Shown one piece after another: positions 59,281 to 64,000 of a stretch of DNA of 64,000 nucleotides. The position numbers and the translations under genes are program-made. Every line of letters begins with the position of its first letter. Positions within the stretch are counted from its first letter, which is position 1. The notes under the pieces are model-generated. The model saw nothing but the letters and a program-made list of their open reading frames with translations, was not told the DNA's origin and ran no database searches. Origin of the DNA: JAHEFT01 sp963766195 (GTDB lineage Bacteria > Pseudomonadota > Gammaproteobacteria > Xanthomonadales > SZUA-36); assembly GCA_963766195.1 (NCBI GenBank), contig CAVXYY010000004.1, forward strand, positions 186,001 to 250,000, read 5' to 3'.

Positions 59281-59912
59281 GCCGTTTGCTCCGCTTTCTC
59301 AGCCCGACCCGCCTTCTTGCGTTGTTCAAAATAGCCCATGGCAAGCAGAATAAAGCCCAGCGTCAGGAAACCGCCCGCCGGAAGAACCATCACGACCCAC
59401 GGTTCGAAGTTCGGACCAAACAGCGGGTATTCCAGGAAAGCGCCCACTCCCAGGATCTCGCGGAAGCCGCCCATCATGACCAGCGCAATGGTGAAGCCGA
59501 TGCCCGTTCCCATGGCGTCCAGCAGGGAACGGAAGACATTGTTTTTGGCCGAAAATGCTTCCTGCCTGCCCAGGATCATGCAGTTCACGACGATCAGGGC
59601 AATGAAAGCCCCCAGCTCTTTGTGCTGCACGGGCGCATAGGCCTGCAACATCATGTCGGCCAGGGTCACGAAAGTGGCAATCACCAGGATATAGGCTGAA
59701 ATGCGAACTTCATTGGGAATGAAACGCTTGCAGGTTGATACGAGAACACTCGAACAGCAAATCACGAAAAAGGTCGCCGCGCTCATGGCCAGCGCGTTTT
59801 TTACACTGTTGGTGACTGCCAGCGCCGGGCACAAACCCAGCATCTGGATCAGCACCGGGTTCTGGTCCCAGATGCCGCGAATAAAATCCTGAGACGGTGT
59901 CGTTTTCTTCAT
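59277..59912 (-). CDS. rnfE: RNF complex subunit RnfE
   Basis: 211 residues, six helices, intact. NPVLIQMLGLCPALAVTNSV and ALIVVNCMILGRQEAFS carry the Cys pair that complements RnfA; FGPNFEPWVVMVLPAGGFLT is near the end, followed by a basic cytosolic tail. Four-base overlaps with rnfG before it and rnfA after it. Confidence 0.93.
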   Translation of the reverse strand: MKKTTPSQDFIRGIWDQNPVLIQMLGLCPALAVTNSVKNALAMSAATFFVICCSSVLVSTCKRFIPNEVRISAYILVIATFVTLADMMLQAYAPVQHKELGAFIALIVVNCMILGRQEAFSAKNNVFRSLLDAMGTGIGFTIALVMMGGFREILGVGAFLEYPLFGPNFEPWVVMVLPAGGFLTLGFILLAMGYFEQRKKAGRAEKAEQTA

Positions 59913-60658
59913 TGTGTCGCCTCCTCATTCTCCGGGTTCGCTTTCTGCGGCACGGTGGATCCAGTACTTTCCGGCGCCTGTGGAAGGCCCCGGTCCAAAA
60001 CGGGTATCCATTCTTCCAGCCCATGGTTAATGATATTGATCAGGGCTTTTGAAGAAATGGTGGCGCCCGTGATGGTGTCAATTTCGCCAGGCTGACCTTT
60101 GCCTGCACCCGCCTTTACCGGGATCAGCGGCGTGTCGGGACCAGCGAAAAACTGAGCGACGAAAGCCTGGTCCTTGAATATTTTGTCGCCCAGCCCTGGT
60201 GTTTCCTTGCTATCGAGCACTTTCATGCCCAACAGTTTTCCGGAGACCGGGTCAAAGCCAAAAATCACTTGAATCACATCCTGGAATCCGGATTCGCCCC
60301 TTGATATCGCGACCCCTTTTAGCAGGCCGCCGGCGTCGTAACCAATATACACGCGCCTGAACTCTGACTCTTTTGCGCCTTCAGGAAGCATCGGGGAAAG
60401 CGAGTCGTCAACCAAATAATAGGTTACATAACGAGCGACATCCGGGAGTACCTCGTATACCGCTTTTTGCAGTTGTTCGGCCTTATATTTGTCAATAATC
60501 GGCTTGGTATGCAGATTCACCAGCACAATCAGCAGGCCCGCCAGGGCTCCCGCGACGGTCAGCGTGGCCATCAGTCGAAGGGTGGAAACCTCCTTTGCGG
60601 CCGGGGCTTCGTTACCCGGGGTCGCTGCGGATTCCCGGGTCTCAACCTTGCCGGTCAT
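59909..60658 (-). CDS. rnfG: RNF complex subunit RnfG (covalent FMN)
   Basis: 249 residues, intact. N-terminal helix (LMATLTVAGALAGLLIVLVN), then a periplasmic FMN domain with DTITGATISSKALINII, in which the second Thr is the FMN attachment site modified by ApbE. The first 25 residues before the helix are longer than in E. coli RsxG. The C-terminus has a Pro/Glu-rich tail. Confidence 0.92.
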   Translation of the reverse strand: MTGKVETRESAATPGNEAPAAKEVSTLRLMATLTVAGALAGLLIVLVNLHTKPIIDKYKAEQLQKAVYEVLPDVARYVTYYLVDDSLSPMLPEGAKESEFRRVYIGYDAGGLLKGVAISRGESGFQDVIQVIFGFDPVSGKLLGMKVLDSKETPGLGDKIFKDQAFVAQFFAGPDTPLIPVKAGAGKGQPGEIDTITGATISSKALINIINHGLEEWIPVLDRGLPQAPESTGSTVPQKANPENEEATQ

Positions 60659-61680
60659 GACCCAGCCTCCTTCTTCTTTTGTTTCTTCTTTGCAGAAGCC
60701 CCGAACAGGCGTGGCTGCGTGATGCGGTTGATGAAGGGAACCAGGGCGTTCATCAGGAGGATGGCATACATCACACCTTCCGGCAGGCCGCCCCAGACGC
60801 GGATCAGCACGACCAGGAGGCCGATTCCAAAGCCAAAAACCCAGCAGCCCGTGTTGCTGACAGGCGAGGTCACCATGTCGGTGGCCATGTAGACCGCGCC
60901 CAGCATCAAACCACCCGAAAACAGCATGAACAAGGGCGGAAACTGCGAAATGCCAAGCGCAAAGAAAAGGCCTGAGATCACAAAAGTGGAAACAAAAATG
61001 CTGACCGGGATGTGCCAGTTCAAGTGCCCGCGAAGCGCCAGGTACAAACCTCCCAGCAGGATCAGCAGCGCAGAGGTCTCGCCCAGCGAGCCGCTGATGG
61101 TTCCGAAGAACAGGTCAAATATAGGGGTAATGACCGGGTCGTCGCCAAATTTCAGGTTACCCAGCGGGGTCGCCCCGGTGATGGTGTCTACCACGGGGCT
61201 TACAAAAGGCAGTGCGAAAATGTCGCCCTGTAAAGTCGTCCAGTGTTCGGTCCTGGCCGGCCACGTGGTAATCGCCACCGGGAAGGCAGCCTGCAGGAAA
61301 GCGCGTCCGACCAGCGCCGGGTTGAAGACATTTTGCCCCAGGCCGCCGAAAACGATCTTGCCGAAGGCCATTCCGAAAGCGCCGCCCAGAAAGGCCATCC
61401 AGAGCGGAAAACCCGGTGGCAATGTCAGTCCCAGCAACAGGCCGGTGATCACCGCGGACCCATCCGCAAGTGAACCGGGCCGGGATCCGAACAGGCGCTC
61501 GGCAAACAGACAGCCTGCACTGCTTGCCAGCAAAATGAAGATGGCGCTGGGTCCGAAGAAATATATCGACGCGCCGATAACCGGCACCAGGCTGATCACG
61601 ACTGACCACATGATGCGCGTGGTCGACTCGGCTGAGCGTACGTGGGGGGAGGCGGTTACCCTGACAATGGAGTCGGTCAT
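60655..61680 (-). CDS. rnfD: RNF complex subunit RnfD (covalent FMN)
   Basis: 341 residues, intact, about nine helices. FMN motif VVDTITGATPLGNLKFGD; conserved FGGLGQNVFNPALVGRAFLQ and YMATDMVTSPVSNTG. Carries ion-translocation helices of the complex. Start 61680 follows a 160-base gap after rnfC that holds a nested hairpin. Confidence 0.93.
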   Translation of the reverse strand: MTDSIVRVTASPHVRSAESTTRIMWSVVISLVPVIGASIYFFGPSAIFILLASSAGCLFAERLFGSRPGSLADGSAVITGLLLGLTLPPGFPLWMAFLGGAFGMAFGKIVFGGLGQNVFNPALVGRAFLQAAFPVAITTWPARTEHWTTLQGDIFALPFVSPVVDTITGATPLGNLKFGDDPVITPIFDLFFGTISGSLGETSALLILLGGLYLALRGHLNWHIPVSIFVSTFVISGLFFALGISQFPPLFMLFSGGLMLGAVYMATDMVTSPVSNTGCWVFGFGIGLLVVLIRVWGGLPEGVMYAILLMNALVPFINRITQPRLFGASAKKKQKKKEAGS

Positions 61681-61760
61681 GCTGAGACCTCGCAGGCTGC
61701 CAGCGGCCTGCAGTGCTTGACTGATCGTAACGAGGGAAAGCCGATTTGAGACAGGTTTTT

Positions 61761-61805
61761 CGTTCTTTTGAGGCGAATAGCACCGCTATTTAACGAAAAA
61801 GAACG
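61761..61805. repeat. Nested inverted repeat in the rnfC-rnfD gap
   Basis: Outer arms CGTTCTTTT (61761-61769) and AAAAGAACG (61797-61805) enclose an inner stem AATAGC-ACC-GCTATT (61776-61790). It is the only long gap in the otherwise overlapping rnf genes. It could be an attenuator, an mRNA-processing site or a dispersed repeat. Confidence 0.6.
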
Positions 61806-61840
61806 GGAAATCTGGCCAAATTCGGATTTTTCGGAGTAGA

Positions 61841-63178
61841 TCATGTTAAGCCCTGCAGGCTGCTTAGACGGCGCAGCTGGTTTTTGGACATGGCGAACAA
61901 CTGGGACAAGGGAATATTGGAAGGACAGACAAAGGAGCAGCAACCGCACAACATGCAATCATTCAGGTTGGCTTCCTCCGCCATCTCTTCATAACGTTCC
62001 ACTTTCGCCAGGTCTCCCAGCAACTGCGGATTCAGGAATACCGGGCAGGCCTCGAGGCATTTTCCGCAGCGGATGCAGGGCAGTATCTCCTGCCGCTTGC
62101 ACTCGTTGTCGGCCAGGACGAGGACGGCGCCCGTGGCTTTCAGGATAGGCACGTCCAGGTTTGACTGGCCGAGACCCATCATCGGGCCGCCGAACAGGAT
62201 TTCGGCTGCGTCGTCTGTCAAACCGCCACAGGCCTGGATGACATCACGCAGCTTGGTGCCGAAGGGAATCATCCAGTTACCCGGCTCGCGAATGCCGCGC
62301 CCGGACACCGTGATGATCCGTTCGATCAGGGGCTGTCCGGTTTCGAACACGATGGCCACGTTGGACGTGGTCGCCACGTTCTGCACCAGCGCGCCGATGG
62401 CGCTTGGCAAGGCTCCCGACGGCACTTCCCTGCCGGTTACCGCCTTGATCAACATTTTCTCCGCGCCTTGCGGATACTTGACTTTCAACGGCGCAATGGT
62501 CACATCCAGGTCATCCGGTGCCGTTTTGCGCATGATCTCAATCGCATCCGGCTTGTTGGCCTCGATGCCGATCACTGCGCGCTTGATGCCCAGCGCCTTC
62601 AGCATGATCCGGATACCCAGGTGAACCTCTTCTGGCCGCTCCAGCATGGTGCGATGGTCCGAGGTCTGGTACGGCTCACACTCGCATCCATTGACCAGCA
62701 GCACGTCAACCGGCTGATCTTTTGGAGGATTCAACTTGACGTGGGATGGAAATGCCGCGCCACCGAGGCCCACGATACCGGCCTGAAAAATGACCTTCGA
62801 AAGATCCTCTTCTTTGACATCCTGCCAGTGCGGAACGACCCGTGGCCGCTGCATCTGCGTGGAGTAAGGGTCAACGTTGATACGGATGGATGGAACCATT
62901 CGACCGGACGGGTGCGGCCACAGCTCAATCGACTTCACAGTCCCTGAGGCAGTGGCATGGATGGGGACGGAAACAAAGCCACCCGCTTCGGCAATGACGT
63001 CACCCCGTTCAATGCGATCACCGGCTTTGACCAGGGCCTTTGCCGGCGCACCGATGTGCTGCGTCAGTGGCAGCACGATTTCATCGGTGAAAGGCATGCG
63101 CCGCGTGGCTTTCCCCGAAGTAAGGTCCTTGTTCTCCGGGGGATGGACGCCATGCTTGAAACTCAGAAGCTTGCTCAT
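61841..63178 (-). CDS. rnfC: RNF complex subunit RnfC (NADH/FMN and two 4Fe-4S clusters)
   Basis: 445 residues from ATG 63178 (a GTG three bases earlier is possible), intact. Soluble subunit at the NAD(H) side. KHGVHPPENK at the start, the Complex-I-51-kDa-like NADH/FMN fold with GIVGLGGAAFPSHVKL and LLVNGCECEPYQTSDHR, SLBB-like domain, and two ferredoxin motifs CIRCGKCLEACPVFLNP and CMLCGCCSFVCPSNIPL. It lacks the long Ala/Lys-rich C-terminal repeats of E. coli RsxC. It follows the ferredoxin-like gene by 8 bases. Confidence 0.95.
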   Translation of the reverse strand: MSKLLSFKHGVHPPENKDLTSGKATRRMPFTDEIVLPLTQHIGAPAKALVKAGDRIERGDVIAEAGGFVSVPIHATASGTVKSIELWPHPSGRMVPSIRINVDPYSTQMQRPRVVPHWQDVKEEDLSKVIFQAGIVGLGGAAFPSHVKLNPPKDQPVDVLLVNGCECEPYQTSDHRTMLERPEEVHLGIRIMLKALGIKRAVIGIEANKPDAIEIMRKTAPDDLDVTIAPLKVKYPQGAEKMLIKAVTGREVPSGALPSAIGALVQNVATTSNVAIVFETGQPLIERIITVSGRGIREPGNWMIPFGTKLRDVIQACGGLTDDAAEILFGGPMMGLGQSNLDVPILKATGAVLVLADNECKRQEILPCIRCGKCLEACPVFLNPQLLGDLAKVERYEEMAEEANLNDCMLCGCCSFVCPSNIPLSQLFAMSKNQLRRLSSLQGLT

Positions 63179-63186
63179 CACGGTAC

Positions 63187-64000
63187 TCAGTTGAATGGCT
63201 CGGCGCGTTTGATCAGCTTGTCCAGATCCTTCTCATCCGGATTCAGCGGATCACCGGGATGGATGATTCCGGGCGCACAGGTCTCGGCCGCCATGACCAG
63301 CTGTTTGAATGTTCCGGCCCTGGGATCCTTGATATAGGCCAGGCCGTCTTCATTGTAAGCAAACATCTTGTTGTTGATCTTGGTGCATTCATCACAGGAA
63401 GTGCAGCGGATGGTTTCGATATAGGGCTCGTTGCCCATGTCTTCGTCATCGTCATCCACTGCGACATCTGCCTTGACCGCGGCTTCCGGGGCCTCTGCAA
63501 CCTTTTCGGCCGCCGGGGCCTTTGTCGGCGCGTTGGAAGCGGGACTGCCAGCCAGGTTCATGCCCACCGGCGCCGTAAATGCCGGGCCTTTCCATTGCTC
63601 AGCTTTTTCCAGCAGTTGCGCCACGGTTTCGTTGGCACTGGACCGCAAAAGTCCCTCGGCGAGCCGCCTGGCGATCAGCTGCGGATACTGGGTCGTCAGC
63701 AGCGCAATTTTTCCTTCGTACTCGGACTTGAGCGCTTCCATTTTCGCTTCCAGCTGCCGGGTGACACCCTCTGCGACCGTATCGCGCATATTGTCCGAAA
63801 CGTCGATTCCGGCGAGTTCTTTCAATTGGGCCCAGTAGTTCAGACGCTCTTCGGCCAGTTGCACGATTTCGTTTGAAACGCAGATTTTCCCCAGCCTTTT
63901 TTCCGCATCGACCGTGTAAATAAACGGGGTGGCGTCTGTGCGATCATCCTGATCCATCTCGATGTAGTCATGGAAAGGAACCAGTTCAGATTCGCCATCG
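63187..64000 (-). CDS. C-terminus of a large protein with a ferredoxin-like domain, probably 2-oxoacid:ferredoxin oxidoreductase (5' end outside window)
   Basis: The frame is open to the window edge (DGESELVPFHDYIEM precedes the internal ATG at 63957), so at least 270 C-terminal residues are visible. A helical region (KEYEGKI-like EGKIALLTTQYPQLIARRLA) and an Ala/Pro-rich linker are followed by a ferredoxin-like domain: IRCTSCDECTKINNKMFAYN, KDPRAGTFKQL, AAETCAPGIIHPG, with C-x2-C-x2-C and a distant fourth Cys. I associate this tail with very large fused 2-oxoacid:ferredoxin oxidoreductases of Gammaproteobacteria. Directly upstream of rnfC, so it could supply electrons to RNF. The catalytic part is not in view, so the name is tentative. 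Confidence 0.55.
   Translation of the reverse strand, partial: DGESELVPFHDYIEMDQDDRTDATPFIYTVDAEKRLGKICVSNEIVQLAEERLNYWAQLKELAGIDVSDNMRDTVAEGVTRQLEAKMEALKSEYEGKIALLTTQYPQLIARRLAEGLLRSSANETVAQLLEKAEQWKGPAFTAPVGMNLAGSPASNAPTKAPAAEKVAEAPEAAVKADVAVDDDDEDMGNEPYIETIRCTSCDECTKINNKMFAYNEDGLAYIKDPRAGTFKQLVMAAETCAPGIIHPGDPLNPDEKDLDKLIKRAEPFN

Noticed and set aside
58705..63178. Na-NQR (nqr) instead of RNF
   Set aside because: The peripheral subunit has two 4Fe-4S motifs and GLGGAAFP as in RnfC, and no NqrF or NqrA is present.

Overview
This is a 64-kb chromosomal window from a heterotrophic, probably marine or sediment, gammaproteobacterium of the Chromatiales/Woeseiales kind. The assignment is inferred from gene content: LiuR-controlled leucine catabolism, MsrP/MsrQ, AceK, an RNF complex with ApbE, Mla-type lipid transport and divergent YbbA/TesA. 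I see no rRNA, tRNA, CRISPR, phage or insertion sequence. Gene order is dense, with many 4-base ATGA/GTGA overlaps. One technical fact dominates: more than half of the genes, including core enzymes, carry single-base frameshifts, often at short homopolymers, while conserved motifs continue in another frame. I read these as consensus errors and annotate across them as single genes.

Layout. 0-4.7 kb: serC (5' cut off), serA, ppc. 4.7-9.7 kb: a TetR regulator under a perfect 26-bp palindrome, then an RND efflux adaptor and pump. 9.7-11.7 kb: MaoC hydratase, CitE/HpcH-type CoA-ester lyase and KDPG-aldolase-like gene. A 312-bp REP-type inverted element follows, then a serine carboxypeptidase (minus strand). 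13.6-19 kb: liuR and liuA-liuB-liuD for leucine/isovalerate breakdown, with a 16-bp palindrome in the promoter. 19-22.9 kb (minus): Mla/MCE lipid-transport operon with a STAS-fused permease and two lipoproteins. 23-29.4 kb: DUF2141 protein, deoxynucleoside kinase, TPR protein, L,D-transpeptidase, a secreted repeat protein and yajD. 29.4-32.8 kb: msrPQ and aceK. 32.8-40.1 kb: two very large secreted BNR/VPS10-type propeller proteins around a small exported protein. 40.1-41.4 kb: DUF3313-like protein and peroxiredoxin.

41.5-50.1 kb is the most unusual part, a plus-strand block. It holds a GAF-SpoIIE phosphatase, an RsbW-type kinase, a STAS protein, an ECF sigma factor and a membrane anti-sigma factor. 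A single-pass membrane protein with about 30 NASDGR hexapeptide repeats follows, then a roughly 985-residue protein joining an HExxH peptidase domain, a beta-propeller and an outer-membrane barrel, and finally a PrsW-type intramembrane protease. I propose these form one signalling and cell-surface module. A shared promoter-like motif lies before the sigma gene and before the repeat-protein gene.

50.1-58.5 kb: cysteine synthase-glutaredoxin fusion, adenosine deaminase, OmpW-like porin, YbbP/YbbA ABC transporter, TesA and ApbE. 58.5-64 kb (minus): an RNF operon in the order rnfC-D-G-E-A, preceded by the C-terminus of a large protein with a ferredoxin-like domain (probably a 2-oxoacid:ferredoxin oxidoreductase) and followed by a 49-residue Cys-rich membrane protein and apbE. 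No rnfB is present in the window.
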